From Flavobacterium fryxellicola (GTDB lineage: Bacteria; Bacteroidota; Bacteroidia; Flavobacteriales; Flavobacteriaceae): 64,000 nt of DNA. Made by a program: the position numbers and the translations under genes. The DNA lies in contig NZ_FRDK01000011.1 in assembly GCF_900143245.1 (NCBI RefSeq), positions 1-64,000 of the forward strand, read 5' to 3'. The notes under the pieces were generated by a model. The model searched no databases. It had not been told where the DNA came from and saw nothing but the letters and a program-made list of their open reading frames with translations. Shown here one piece after another: positions 17,105-25,584 of this stretch. The first letter of the stretch is position 1. Every line of letters begins with the position of its first letter.

Positions 17105-19153
17105 ATGAAATCAACGACAAAAAAAATAACTACTAACACACGGGTAATAAAAGACCTTTTGACTAGATATAGAGATACGTTTCAGGCTTTTCGTGAATTA
17201 ATAAACAATTCTTTACAAGCTGAATCGAAAAATATTGAAATTAATATTGAGTATGTCAACGAAGCAAATATTAAGTCTCCTATCAAAAGTATTGAGATTA
17301 AAGATGACGGAATTGGTGTGCCATTCAACGAGTTTGATAACAGAATTTTAGAGATTGGAACTACTTCAAAGGCACTCGGTCAAGGAATCGGGAGATTTAG
17401 TTCTTTACAAATCGGAGAATTAATGCACATTGAGACCGTAGGTTTTGATAGTGATAAAAAACAATTTTCTCAAACTAAATTCAGTATGGACACATTGGAT
17501 TTTAATGATGCTCAATTGGAAGAAACTGAATTTAAGGTCGCCTACGAATATTTTACGGAAAGACGAAATCCATATTATAAAGTTATAATTGAACAACTTC
17601 ATCATAACAAGCAAGAAAAACTCGCCAAAAGAAATAAAATACACGAGAACTTTTTACAGAACAACATTGATCAAGCAATATTCGAACATTACCCATTCGA
17701 GATATTTCACAATTCTGTAAACTTTATAGTTAATGGGAAAACCCTAAAAAGGGAACATTTTGTAATAGACAAACCTTCCAAAAAAACGATAGACTATACT
17801 GACAAAAAAGGTAAAACACATAAATTAAACTTTTACTTCTATAATATCAATTCAGCTTTAAACAAAGTGAAAGTATTTTTCCAAACTGATAATGCAGGTT
17901 TAAAAAGTGTAGCTCACGAATACACCTACTCTTCAGATTGGTACACCCCTGATTTAGGAACTTGGTTTATTTATATAGAATCACCAATGTTAAATACAGA
18001 TTTGTTTAGAAATCTGGATTTAGAAACATTAGGTGAAGCAGAAATAAACAATCTAAAAAACACAATTAAAGAAACAATCAATGATTTTTTCAAAGCCAAG
18101 AATAAAAGGTTTGAAAAATTTCTCAAAAATTTGGAAAAAGACAGATATTATCCTTATCAAAACAATGAATATCCTGCATCGAAATCGCAAGAAATTCTAT
18201 TTAAGAAGATTGCCTATTTATTAGAAGATGAACACAGACTTATCCAAAAGGACGATAAAATAAGGAACTTTCTTTATCCATTACTTGACAAAGCAATTGG
18301 CAATGGAAACATTGAATATATTTTTAAAAAGGTATTAAAACTGTCAGAAGAGAGTTTGGAGAAATTTCACAATCTTTTAGAGAAAACAGATTTAGAAGAT
18401 GTTGTTCATTTTGCAAGCGTAATAGCAGAAAAAACAGAGTTTCTGGAGTTTCTTCACGAGTTAACGTATGGCGAAATCTCTAAACACTTAAAAGAACGGA
18501 GTCAACTACATAAAATCGTTGAAGATCAATTGTGGTTGTTTGGAGAAAACTACAATGCCGCACCTAAATTGTGGTCGGACAAAAAGATTGGTAATATATT
18601 GATTGAATTACGGAAGAAATATTTTGACTATGAGCCAACGGAAGAAGATGATAACTTAATTGAATTGGACAAGGGAGGTTTAAACGATATAACTGACTTG
18701 TTTTTTTTCAATGAAAAAATTACCGACTCTGATGTTAAAGAAATAATGGTTGTTGAATTAAAGTCGCCTAAATGTGCGATAAGCAAAAAGGAGTTAAATC
18801 AAATTGATGAATATGCATTTACTATTGAGCAAAATTCAGCTTTACCAAATGAAAAAGTAAAGTACAAATTGATTTTAATTTCATCACGTCTTACAAAATT
18901 TGCAAAATCTCAAGTAAAATCAAGAAGATTGAACTTTCCAGACAATCCATTTTTGTATGACAAAAAAACTGAAAAGAATATTGAGGTTTATGTGATGGAA
19001 TGGTCAGAACTTATTGAGCAAAACAATCGAAAATTAGGTTATTTGGCAAATAAACTAGATATAAAAGATAAGGCCGTGAAAATCAAATTTGAAAAGGAAT
19101 ATGCAGAATTGATTGATGAAAAAATATCGGCTCAATTAAGACTTGTGAAATAA
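17105..19153 (+). CDS. GHKL ATPase with C-terminal nuclease-like (Shedu-type) motif
   Basis: About 682 residues from ATG 17105; the earlier ATG at 17078 lies in a GTTATATGC box that looks like a cassette junction. The N-terminal Bergerat ATPase fold is clear: N box RELINNSLQAE, G1 IKDDGIG (~67-71), G2 LGQGIGRFSSL (~90-101), with acceptable spacing for Hsp90/MutL/MORC-like enzymes. A long middle region with helical repeats follows. At ~525-555 the sequence NDITDLFFF ... VVELKSPK has the D...ExK pattern of PD-(D/E)xK nucleases, and the following QIDEYAFTIEQN resembles Shedu/DUF4263 proteins. GHKL ATPases fused to nucleases are known in anti-phage contexts; a defence role is inferred. It is a lone gene followed by an attC-like site. 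Confidence 0.75.
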   Translation: MKSTTKKITTNTRVIKDLLTRYRDTFQAFRELINNSLQAESKNIEINIEYVNEANIKSPIKSIEIKDDGIGVPFNEFDNRILEIGTTSKALGQGIGRFSSLQIGELMHIETVGFDSDKKQFSQTKFSMDTLDFNDAQLEETEFKVAYEYFTERRNPYYKVIIEQLHHNKQEKLAKRNKIHENFLQNNIDQAIFEHYPFEIFHNSVNFIVNGKTLKREHFVIDKPSKKTIDYTDKKGKTHKLNFYFYNINSALNKVKVFFQTDNAGLKSVAHEYTYSSDWYTPDLGTWFIYIESPMLNTDLFRNLDLETLGEAEINNLKNTIKETINDFFKAKNKRFEKFLKNLEKDRYYPYQNNEYPASKSQEILFKKIAYLLEDEHRLIQKDDKIRNFLYPLLDKAIGNGNIEYIFKKVLKLSEESLEKFHNLLEKTDLEDVVHFASVIAEKTEFLEFLHELTYGEISKHLKERSQLHKIVEDQLWLFGENYNAAPKLWSDKKIGNILIELRKKYFDYEPTEEDDNLIELDKGGLNDITDLFFFNEKITDSDVKEIMVVELKSPKCAISKKELNQIDEYAFTIEQNSALPNEKVKYKLILISSRLTKFAKSQVKSRRLNFPDNPFLYDKKTEKNIEVYVMEWSELIEQNNRKLGYLANKLDIKDKAVKIKFEKEYAELIDEKISAQLRLVK

Positions 19154-19232
19154 GTACGTGGGGTAACAATGTATATAAAAAATAGTCGAAATAGTAGTCG
19201 AATCAAAACTTCTGGCACGTGTCAAACTTTGT

Positions 19233-19291
19233 GCCTAACCGAAAGTTTAGTGCTTCGGGATCGCCTACTTTTCATATACTAACCGTTAGGC
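19233..19291 (+). repeat. attC-like recombination site
   Basis: GCCTAAC (19233-19239) and GTTAGGC (19285-19291) are perfect inverse complements and match the integron core patterns RYYYAAC and GTTRRRY. Inside, GTTTAGT (19245-19251) pairs with ACTAAC (19279-19284) apart from one extra T, the kind of unpaired base seen in attC stems. Total length is 59 bp, within the attC range, and it lies 80 bases after the stop of the GHKL-nuclease gene in cassette orientation. No integron integrase is in the window. Confidence 0.5.
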
Positions 19292-19436
19292 GATATATTA
19301 AGAAAGACAGTACATAAATATAATTTTAAAAATGTTCTTTAAAATCTTGGAGTAGTAGAGAGTTGGTTTATTAACTTAATGCAAGATGTTGTTGTTGGAC
19401 TTCTGTGTGAATATATAATTAAAAAAATAGAGCATA

Positions 19437-19604
19437 TGAATAAACAAAACAATCAAATCGCTGAAGGTTCGACCTTCATAATAGTTTTAGTAATTATTAA
19501 CGGATTATTTCTTTTTGGTGGGCAGACCTTCCCATCCAGCAGACTTGTCCAAACTGAAATCTCTTGCAAAGTTCCAACATCTATGAATCCTAGGGATAGG
19601 TAGA
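19437..19604 (+). CDS. Possible 55-aa membrane peptide
   Basis: ATG at 19437 opens a short frame with a hydrophobic stretch (FIIVLVIINGLFLFGG) and then a polar tail. It overlaps the tRNA-like segment described next, so either the frame or the RNA-like structure may be fortuitous. No homologue is recognised. Confidence 0.2.
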
Positions 19605-19625
19605 GGTTCGATTCCTCGGTCTGCT
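19522..19625 (+). other. tRNA/tmRNA-like 3-prime end remnant
   Basis: The end of this segment reads GAGGTTCGATTCCTC followed by GGTCTGC, which looks like a T-arm plus the 3-prime acceptor strand; GGTCTGC pairs perfectly with GCAGACC at 19522-19528, and GTCTGCT with AGCAGAC at 19538-19544. The interior does not form a normal D-arm or anticodon arm. I read it as a possible tRNA-derived attachment-site scar rather than a functional tRNA. Confidence 0.3.
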
Positions 19626-19632
19626 GCTAGTA

Positions 19633-19659
19633 GAAAGGCTGCTTAAAACCAGCCTTTCT
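19633..19659 (+). terminator. Rho-independent terminator
   Basis: GAAAGGCTG and CAGCCTTTC form a perfect 9-bp stem with a short A-rich loop, followed by TTTATT. It directly follows the tRNA-like segment, so some transcript probably crosses that region. Confidence 0.75.
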
Positions 19660-19804
19660 TTATTAAATTTAAAAAATGAAATTTGAAATTTGAATTCGAT
19701 ATAGACAAAAGAGGTTACATTAAGAAAAGAGAATCTTTTGACATTGAATACATGCAAAATTACCCGACCACTCGAATATGTTAGTTATCGATCGGTTCGT
19801 TACC

Positions 19805-19900
19805 CGACCGCTCGGATATGTTAGTTATCGCTCGGTTCGTTAGCGCAGAATTGCATTCTGTGCCCACAAAGATTGTCTTGTCCTAAAATAAATCTAATAA
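19805..19900. repeat. REP-like repeat, copy 1
   Basis: About 95 bp repeated nearly exactly at 20128-20222. It contains GCGCAGAATTGCATTCTGTGC, a near-palindrome whose core recurs a third time at 22906-22926. A half-copy precedes it at 19766-19800. The stretch 19660-20527 contains no gene I can support. Confidence 0.75.
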
Positions 19901-20051
19901 AAGAATCGCTAAATCATTCTTTAAAGAAGCCCCGCTACCGCACAAATCCTTTCGTGTGGGATTCGTACGAAGAGAGTTCTTAAAAAGCGTGGATATCACT
20001 ACCCTTTTTACACTCAAACAATAGTATTCAATTCCGGAATCACACACTGGA

Positions 20052-20113
20052 TATTCCGCTGCAAAGGTCGCCACGATTCCGCTGGAAAGGTCGCCATTTA
20101 TTCCGGAGCAAAG
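20052..20113. repeat. 24-bp tandem repeat, two and a half units
   Basis: ATTCCGCTGCAAAGGTCGCC (20052-20071), ATTCCGCTGGAAAGGTCGCC (20076-20095) and a partial ATTCCGGAGCAAAG (20100-20113) are spaced 24 bp apart. This resembles multi-site transposon ends, for example of IS21-like elements, but no transposase gene is present. Confidence 0.6.
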
Positions 20114-20127
20114 TACTGGGTATCCCA

Positions 20128-20222
20128 GACCGCTCGGATATGTTAGTTATCGCTCGGTTCGTTAGCGCAGAATTGCATTCTGTGCCCACAAAGATTATCT
20201 CGTCCCAAAATAAATTTAAAAA
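20128..20222. repeat. REP-like repeat, copy 2
   Basis: Near-identical to 19805-19900, including the palindromic GCGCAGAATTGCATTCTGTGC core and the downstream CACAAAGATT. Confidence 0.75.
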
Positions 20223-20527
20223 AAGAATTGCAAACCCCCCTCTCGTCCTCTTTTGCAACTACCATCTGGTGCTTGCCTGTGGCGAATGCCTACTTACATT
20301 AGGATGCAAAAACGGAGCGTTTGCAACGCGGTTCATAACTCCGCTGCTTAAACACCTTCCTACACAAGTGATTCTTTTTTTTTAAATTTCAATTAAGCTA
20401 TAATTTTAGCGACTAAATCTATCATAATGATAGCTAGCTTATTTAGGATTAGCTGTTATTAAAGAGCTTCGCAATTTAAATACAAATAAAATAAATGTAC
20501 ATTTTTATTTAATTTTAAAAAATTACG

Positions 20528-20535
20528 TATATTTG
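20528..20535 (+). promoter_or_regulatory. Candidate -7 box of the XRE-ImmA-PIN operon
   Basis: TATATTTG fits the Bacteroidota TAnnTTTG element and lies 63 bases before the XRE start codon. No convincing -33 box is seen. Confidence 0.4.
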
Positions 20536-20598
20536 TAACATATTTAAAGCTCACTTAAAGAATAAAAGTTACATAACCTTTTTAAAAAAAATGTACTC

Positions 20599-20940
20599 AT
20601 GGAAGCAAACACTGGATTAATAATTAAGGGATTACGAGATAAATATGGGTATACGCAAGATAAAGTAGCTGAGTTTCTAGGGATAAAAAGAGAAATGATC
20701 AGTTTTTATGAAACTGAGGAAAGAGAAGTTCCATTGGAAATATTAGAAAAATTATCTGATTTATTTGGGGTCGACCTAGATGTCTTTTTTATAGACAATG
20801 TTGATGAAGCCTTAGCAGAAGTCGTTTTTGCCTTTAGAAAAAATGACTTAGATAACAACGATATGGATGCAATGGCAGATTTTGGTAGAATTGTAAAAAA
20901 CTATTTAAAGATTAATAATCTATATGGTAACAGTAAATGA
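20599..20940 (+). CDS. XRE-family regulator, ImmR/antitoxin-like
   Basis: 113 residues with an N-terminal XRE domain (LRDKYGYTQDKVAEFLGIKR, then EMISFYETEERE) and a helical C-terminal tail of the kind that contacts an ImmA-type protease. It overlaps the downstream metalloprotease gene by 17 bases, so the two are cotranslated. In ImmR/ImmA pairs the protease cleaves the repressor; in RosmerTA-type pairs the HTH protein is the antitoxin. Here it most likely represses its own three-gene operon. Confidence 0.85.
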   Translation: MEANTGLIIKGLRDKYGYTQDKVAEFLGIKREMISFYETEEREVPLEILEKLSDLFGVDLDVFFIDNVDEALAEVVFAFRKNDLDNNDMDAMADFGRIVKNYLKINNLYGNSK

Positions 20941-21673
20941 TAAAATACTTGAGGTAAGAGCTAATAAATTCAGGCGTCTTTGTGGTATCGAAAACGAGAA
21001 TGCAATAGACTTTGAAAAGTTGCTTCGGTCTTTAGATGTTTTGACATACTTTAGACCACTGGATGGAGAGTTTTCGGGCATGGCATTAAAGACAAAGAAC
21101 AGTAATTTCATGCTTATCAATACCAATAATTCACCCGGCAGGCAACATTTCACTATTGGTCATGAGCTGTATCATCTTTTTATTCAGGAAGGCTTCAGTT
21201 TTCAAATGTGTAATGCTGGTAAGTTTGATAAAAAAAACCGTGAAGAATACAATGCTGACATATTTAGCTCCTATTTTTTAATGCCGGAAGCAGGGATTAT
21301 TAAGCAAATACCGGAAGAAGAACTTGCTTGGGGCGGAGAAATATCGTTGGCTACAATCATAAGCTTGGAACAATACTTTGGAGTATCGAGAACTGCGATG
21401 CTTATTCGTCTTGACAAAATAGGGCTATTACGTGGTGATTACTCTCAATATAGAGTTGATATTAAGAAAAGTGCCGTTGAACATGGATATTCAACCGTAT
21501 TATATGATACGCCAAAAGACACTACCCCTTATGTGGTTGGAAATTATGGCAGTAAAGCAAAAGAATTATTTGACAAGGATAAAATTTCGGAAAGTCATTA
21601 TCACTCATTGATGTTTGATATTGGGATCGATGTAGATGATCCAAAAATTGATGAAGATGGTAAAGAAATCTAG
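20924..21673 (+). CDS. ImmA/IrrE-family metallopeptidase
   Basis: 249 residues. The zinc motif HELYH at ~80-84 and the downstream EEYNADIFSSYFLMP (third ligand region and LMP signature) define the ImmA/IrrE (DUF955) family. The C-terminal half (after ~150) holds helices that probably sense a partner. Its start overlaps the XRE gene and its end overlaps the PIN gene, so all three are coupled. Likely role: regulated cleavage of the XRE repressor, or the toxin of an XRE/ImmA toxin-antitoxin pair. Confidence 0.87.
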   Translation: MVTVNDKILEVRANKFRRLCGIENENAIDFEKLLRSLDVLTYFRPLDGEFSGMALKTKNSNFMLINTNNSPGRQHFTIGHELYHLFIQEGFSFQMCNAGKFDKKNREEYNADIFSSYFLMPEAGIIKQIPEEELAWGGEISLATIISLEQYFGVSRTAMLIRLDKIGLLRGDYSQYRVDIKKSAVEHGYSTVLYDTPKDTTPYVVGNYGSKAKELFDKDKISESHYHSLMFDIGIDVDDPKIDEDGKEI

Positions 21674-22190
21674 TGACCCAAAAATATTATTGGATTGTGA
21701 TGTCATTATTCACTTTATCAAAGCAGGAAAACAATTGCTGTTACAGAAGATATTCCCGGACCGCTTTGTTATACTAGACAAGGTAAAAGCGGAACTGGAT
21801 AAGCATAAAGGAAGCCAAACATCAATAACAAATTTTATTACATGGTCAAAGATTCCTATTGTTCCAATGCCTAGAAACTTAGAGATTATAAAAGAATATA
21901 GTTTTCTAAAAAAGACAAAAGGTGATGGTGAAGCAGCATGTATGGCTGTAGCAAGACATACTAAAGATTATATTGCCAGCAGCAACCTTAGAGATATTGA
22001 AGACTATTGTCAATTACATGGTATTGTATATCTAACAACAATGGATATTCTATTAAAGGCATATTCAACAGGTGTAATGGACGAAGCCGAATGTGATGAC
22101 TTTATTAAGGAAGTTAAGGATAAAAAGAGCAAGCTTATCTATAATATTAACAGTATTACAGCTTATGAAAAACAAAACAATAATAAATAA
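21657..22190 (+). CDS. PIN-domain-like protein
   Basis: About 177 residues from ATG 21657 (an in-frame ATG at 21636 lies deeper in the upstream gene). The acidic positions of a PIN fold are visible: LLDCDVIIHF near the start, GDGEAACMAVA in the middle and SSNLRDIEDYC after it, followed by the usual LTTMDILLKAY helix. PIN proteins are metal-dependent RNases, often toxins. Coupled to the XRE and ImmA genes by overlap, it may be the effector that the upstream pair controls. Confidence 0.75.
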   Translation: MVKKSSDPKILLDCDVIIHFIKAGKQLLLQKIFPDRFVILDKVKAELDKHKGSQTSITNFITWSKIPIVPMPRNLEIIKEYSFLKKTKGDGEAACMAVARHTKDYIASSNLRDIEDYCQLHGIVYLTTMDILLKAYSTGVMDEAECDDFIKEVKDKKSKLIYNINSITAYEKQNNNK

Positions 22191-22355
22191 AAAATTAGTT
22201 TATTAAAAAGGAGGCTTTGCTAGTTGCAGTTTTTTGAAATATTAATTCCGTTTCTCATCTACAAAACAAAAAAATATTTGTGACAAAACGTTTTAATTCA
22301 GCAATTATCAAATCGCACCATAACCTCATTAGCGATAATAAAGCATTGTAACGCC

Positions 22356-22703
22356 ATGAAACAAAAAGCATATCATATTACCCTACTATTTTTTTTTCCA
22401 GTCTTTCAAAGTTTCATTACTACCATACAATTCAACAACATAGTAGCAAATATTCAATTAGAGATTATTTTTTTCGCAATTTTAATAGCAATATTATCGG
22501 TAATGCTTTTATTTACAATAATTTATTTTTGTATAGCCATAGATCATTGGTTTTGCTCTGACTATAAATTAAATAAGCTATGGCCCTGTGTAATTTGTGC
22601 TCTAGCTATTGTAGGTATTTATTGCACTATAAAAGCTATTATAAATACAAAGATTGAGAGAGTACAAAACTGCATTCGGAACATCCCAAACGCAATTGCC
22701 TGA
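22356..22703 (+). CDS. Small hypothetical membrane protein
   Basis: 115 residues with three predicted membrane segments (around residues 8-24, 35-62 and 78-95) and a basic C-terminus. No family recognised. It stands alone, 165 bases after the PIN gene. Confidence 0.5.
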   Translation: MKQKAYHITLLFFFPVFQSFITTIQFNNIVANIQLEIIFFAILIAILSVMLLFTIIYFCIAIDHWFCSDYKLNKLWPCVICALAIVGIYCTIKAIINTKIERVQNCIRNIPNAIA

Positions 22704-22905
22704 AGAAATACGGTGCTAATTTAAGATAAAATCAAAGTGTATCAACTCCCGTTGCTCGAAGTATTAACAAAAACACTATTAAAAGACGGTATGCTGTCCG
22801 AAGTCTCCTGACTTCGCATCCTGAACGCTCATGATATGTAACTAAATACCTCGATTGGAATACCCGAACTTCCTTGATATACAACTAAATATCTTGGTTG
22901 AAATA

Positions 22906-22926
22906 GCACAGAATTGCATTCTGTGC
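22906..22926. repeat. REP-like palindrome, copy 3
   Basis: GCACAGAATTGCATTCTGTGC repeats the palindromic core of the 19843 and 20165 copies, followed by CCAC. It sits in the 490-base gap 22704-23192, which holds no gene. Confidence 0.65.
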
Positions 22927-23192
22927 CCACTAACAAAGGTGACTTTTGAGCTATTACAAAAAATTTAAAGTTCTAAATAAATCGTAAAACAACCTCGTTT
23001 AAGTTATTTAAATACGGTTTTTTTACAAAATTGACCCCACTACCAATCAGTAAGCTTAAAAAGGTTCTTTTTAAATCATAAAAACAGGATTTAGATAAAA
23101 TTACATTGTTCTAACTTCTTGAGATATAATCCCTGCATTAAACTAAAAGGAAAGTCAATGGTTTTAGCTACCATTTTACACAAATTCTAACT

Positions 23193-24161
23193 ATGCAATT
23201 CGGGAATTTCACTATTCAATTCGGGAATCAAACACTAGATAATTTGCATCGAATACAATCAGCCTATAGATTTGTTTCTGATTCAATCAAGAATACTAAA
23301 TCTAAAAAACCTGCAATGAAATTATTTTCTGAATCCCTCCAGTCGGAATTAGATCGACAATTAGAATTGATACCTGTAGAAAGGACAATTACAGTTCATT
23401 ATTACGAAGAGGCGATAAAAATCCTGATTGCAGGTTTAGAAAAACTAAAAACATATTGCCTAAAATACAAATTCAAAGATAGAAATGAAGAGATTGAATT
23501 TTTCAGGAATATCAAGCCGCAGTTTGCAGCAAAACTTATTTATTACAACGAAATCTATACTATTGAAACTAGTAAACCTTATGGTTCGAAGAAAACGGTA
23601 CGCAAATACTATACTACTGAAATCTCAAAATTAAAATCATTCTTCGACGAAAATCAAGAATTTTACCGCTACTACCGTACAAATAATCGATGTCTCGATG
23701 CTACCTATTTTATAAGAGGCAAATATGACATTAAACTGACACTCGATAGTTTTTACTTCCAAGCAGACCAACGTTTTTCTACTTCACATGACTATAAATT
23801 GGCAAAAATTCTGGCCAATGATTTAATTAAATCCTACATAGAATCAGAAATTACAAAACTAGAGCATAACCACGACCAGCTACAGCCAGCTAATCTACCT
23901 TCCAAAAAACAGAAATGGACAGGCTCAAAAGTTGAATTAATTGAAATAATATACGCATTACATACAGAAGGTGTTTTTAATAATGGAAAATCGGGACTAA
24001 AAGAAGTCGTAAGCTATTTCGAATCCGCTTTTGATATTGATTTAGGTCAATTCCACCGCGTTTTTCTCGAAATCCGAAACAGAAAAACGGAAAAAACCAA
24101 ATTCATAAATACCCTCAAAAACAAACTCATCACCCGCATGGACGAAGCAGATGAAAATTAA
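23193..24161 (+). CDS. RteC-domain protein
   Basis: 322 residues. The RteC domain is recognised by EEIEFFRNIKPQFAAKLIYY, the KPYGSKKTVRKYY segment and FYRYYRTNNRCLDATYFIRG. In CTnDOT, RteC switches on excision genes by binding DNA; related genes are scattered through Bacteroidota mobile regions. The start is uncertain: ATG 23193 gives an unusual N-terminus (MQFGNFTIQFGN) encoded by two 21-bp-spaced copies of the CAATTCGGGA site, whereas ATG 23316 (MKLFSESLQSELDRQLELI) begins like other RteC proteins. If the latter is right, the two sites are upstream operators. Confidence 0.8.
   Translation: MQFGNFTIQFGNQTLDNLHRIQSAYRFVSDSIKNTKSKKPAMKLFSESLQSELDRQLELIPVERTITVHYYEEAIKILIAGLEKLKTYCLKYKFKDRNEEIEFFRNIKPQFAAKLIYYNEIYTIETSKPYGSKKTVRKYYTTEISKLKSFFDENQEFYRYYRTNNRCLDATYFIRGKYDIKLTLDSFYFQADQRFSTSHDYKLAKILANDLIKSYIESEITKLEHNHDQLQPANLPSKKQKWTGSKVELIEIIYALHTEGVFNNGKSGLKEVVSYFESAFDIDLGQFHRVFLEIRNRKTEKTKFINTLKNKLITRMDEADEN
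23196..23228 (+). promoter_or_regulatory. Two 21-bp-spaced CAATTCGGGA sites at rteC
   Basis: CAATTCGGGAATT starts at 23196 and CAATTCGGGAATC at 23217, exactly 21 bp apart, repeating both the core and the period of the 3835-4399 array. They overlap the annotated beginning of the RteC gene. Confidence 0.55.
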
Positions 24162-24274
24162 AATCAAAGCTTCTTCTAAGTTTTTCCACCCGCCCTACTA
24201 TTTTTATCTCTAAAATCACCAGTTTAGATCCGCCCTTAAATTAAAAACGTAAAAAAACAATAAAAAAACGGAGT

Positions 24275-24411
24275 GGCAGCAGTCCGCGAGTTGAGCCTGA
24301 AAGGCGAACGGCTCGGGCTGCGGAACAGAGTTTTGAAGTAGTTTTTGAGTTTTTAATTTTCAGGCTTGATTTTTTTGTTTCTTTTTTGATCAAGCAAAAA
24401 AGAAAAGAATA
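24275..24411. repeat. Dispersed repeat, copy 1
   Basis: Contains GGCAGCAGTCCGCGAGTTGAG, a stretch ending GAACGGCTCGGGCTGCGG, and a terminal TTTCTTTTTTGATCAAGCAAAAAAGAAA hairpin region. A second copy lies at 28023-28150 and its tail alone recurs at 24554-24602. The gap 24162-24675 holds only these repeats. Confidence 0.75.
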
Positions 24412-24675
24412 ACTTCAAGAAAACCACTCGCCATTCAGTACCCTTAAACCCGCACTTAAATTAATAACGTCAAAAACAACATTTGAAATTAAAAGGAGGA
24501 CAGCCAGTGGCTGTCAGGTAAATTACAAAAGACAGTTTCGTAAGTTTTGAATTTTCAGGCTTGATCTTTTATTTCTTTTGCATCAAGGCAAAAGAAAAGA
24601 ATGTTCTCATGAAAACTACTCTCACTAAATATCCACTATTCGCAAACACGCCCTTAAATTAAAAGAGTCAAATGC

Positions 24676-24704
24676 AAAAAAAGGCTGCCCAATCTGGGCA
24701 GCCC
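24676..24704 (-). terminator. Terminator of the lipoprotein gene
   Basis: On the minus strand GGCTGCCC and GGGCAGCC form an 8-bp stem followed by seven T. Confidence 0.85.
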
Positions 24705-24751
24705 TATTAACCTACTTATCTAAAAATAAAATTTCTGCTACAAATCAATAG

Positions 24752-25393
24752 CTAATACTTTTTTGATGAACTTACTTCTCTAAAAAGTATAGTCCAATCA
24801 GGATCTTTATTCTTTGGAGGTGTTATTGACTCTTCATAAGTTTCATACCGAACAACGGATGAATTCGTTAGGATAACTTCTTTATCCTTATCCGAAAACG
24901 TCTCACTAGTCAAAATACTCGCTTCATAATGGATTATAAAATCATATAGAACTTCATAGTGTTCTTCCGTTTTTGAAAGAAACAGCAAGGAATTAATAAA
25001 CCGACTAAAACTTAATTTGGCTTCTACTGACACATCCCAATTAGCAATTATTTCAGACAAACTATCCGAAAGAATAACCAATACTTTGCTTGACGCTACA
25101 GAATTGGAATCACTACTCTTTACTTTGCTAGTTACACTTCCTTTACGTGAGATTTTCAAAATGGGGTAAGATCCTTGTTTATAAAGTGCTTGTCCTTCAT
25201 CATCAAAGGGATTAGCGCTGTTGGCTGGGATTTCTACTCTACTTTTAGAATTTTTAGTAGCATTCGGCTCCGCCTTTTCAAAACCAGTGGGCAAATTCTC
25301 CTGAGAAGATAAAGAATCGGTACTACAAGACTGTAGGATAAACGAAATGGAATAGCACATTAAAATGGCTAGGAATAAAAATACTTTTTTCAT
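24752..25393 (-). CDS. Hypothetical lipoprotein
   Basis: 213 residues with a lipoprotein signal (MKKVFLFLAILMCYS, lipobox FILQSCS). The mature part is polar, Ser-rich at the start and helical later (AKLSFSRFINSLLFLSKT). No catalytic motif or family recognised. Monocistronic with its own terminator; its upstream region is shared with the divergent TPR-AraC regulator at 25766, so the two may be co-regulated. Confidence 0.7.
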   Translation of the reverse strand: MKKVFLFLAILMCYSISFILQSCSTDSLSSQENLPTGFEKAEPNATKNSKSRVEIPANSANPFDDEGQALYKQGSYPILKISRKGSVTSKVKSSDSNSVASSKVLVILSDSLSEIIANWDVSVEAKLSFSRFINSLLFLSKTEEHYEVLYDFIIHYEASILTSETFSDKDKEVILTNSSVVRYETYEESITPPKNKDPDWTILFREVSSSKKY

Positions 25394-25546
25394 TATTGTA
25401 AATGTTTTAAATGTTACTGACTACTTTTTTCATCAGTTCTTTTCACCCGGGGTAATGGGAACAGTGGTGATTTTGCTCATAACAAAACCATTTGAATTCA
25501 GGGCAAAACTAAATGTGTAGTCCGTAACACACAACGCTACTGCTGT

Positions 25547-25584
25547 TCAATTCGGGAATTTAATAGGTGTAATTCCCGAATTGA
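25547..25584. promoter_or_regulatory. Perfect 14-bp inverted repeat of the CAATTCGGGAATT site
   Basis: TCAATTCGGGAATT (25547-25560) and AATTCCCGAATTGA (25571-25584) are exact inverse complements ten bases apart. The pair lies between the divergent lipoprotein and TPR-AraC genes and repeats the motif of the 21-bp array. Confidence 0.6.

Noticed and set aside
19522..19625. Functional tRNA gene
   Set aside because: T-arm and acceptor strand fit, but no D-arm or anticodon arm can be formed.
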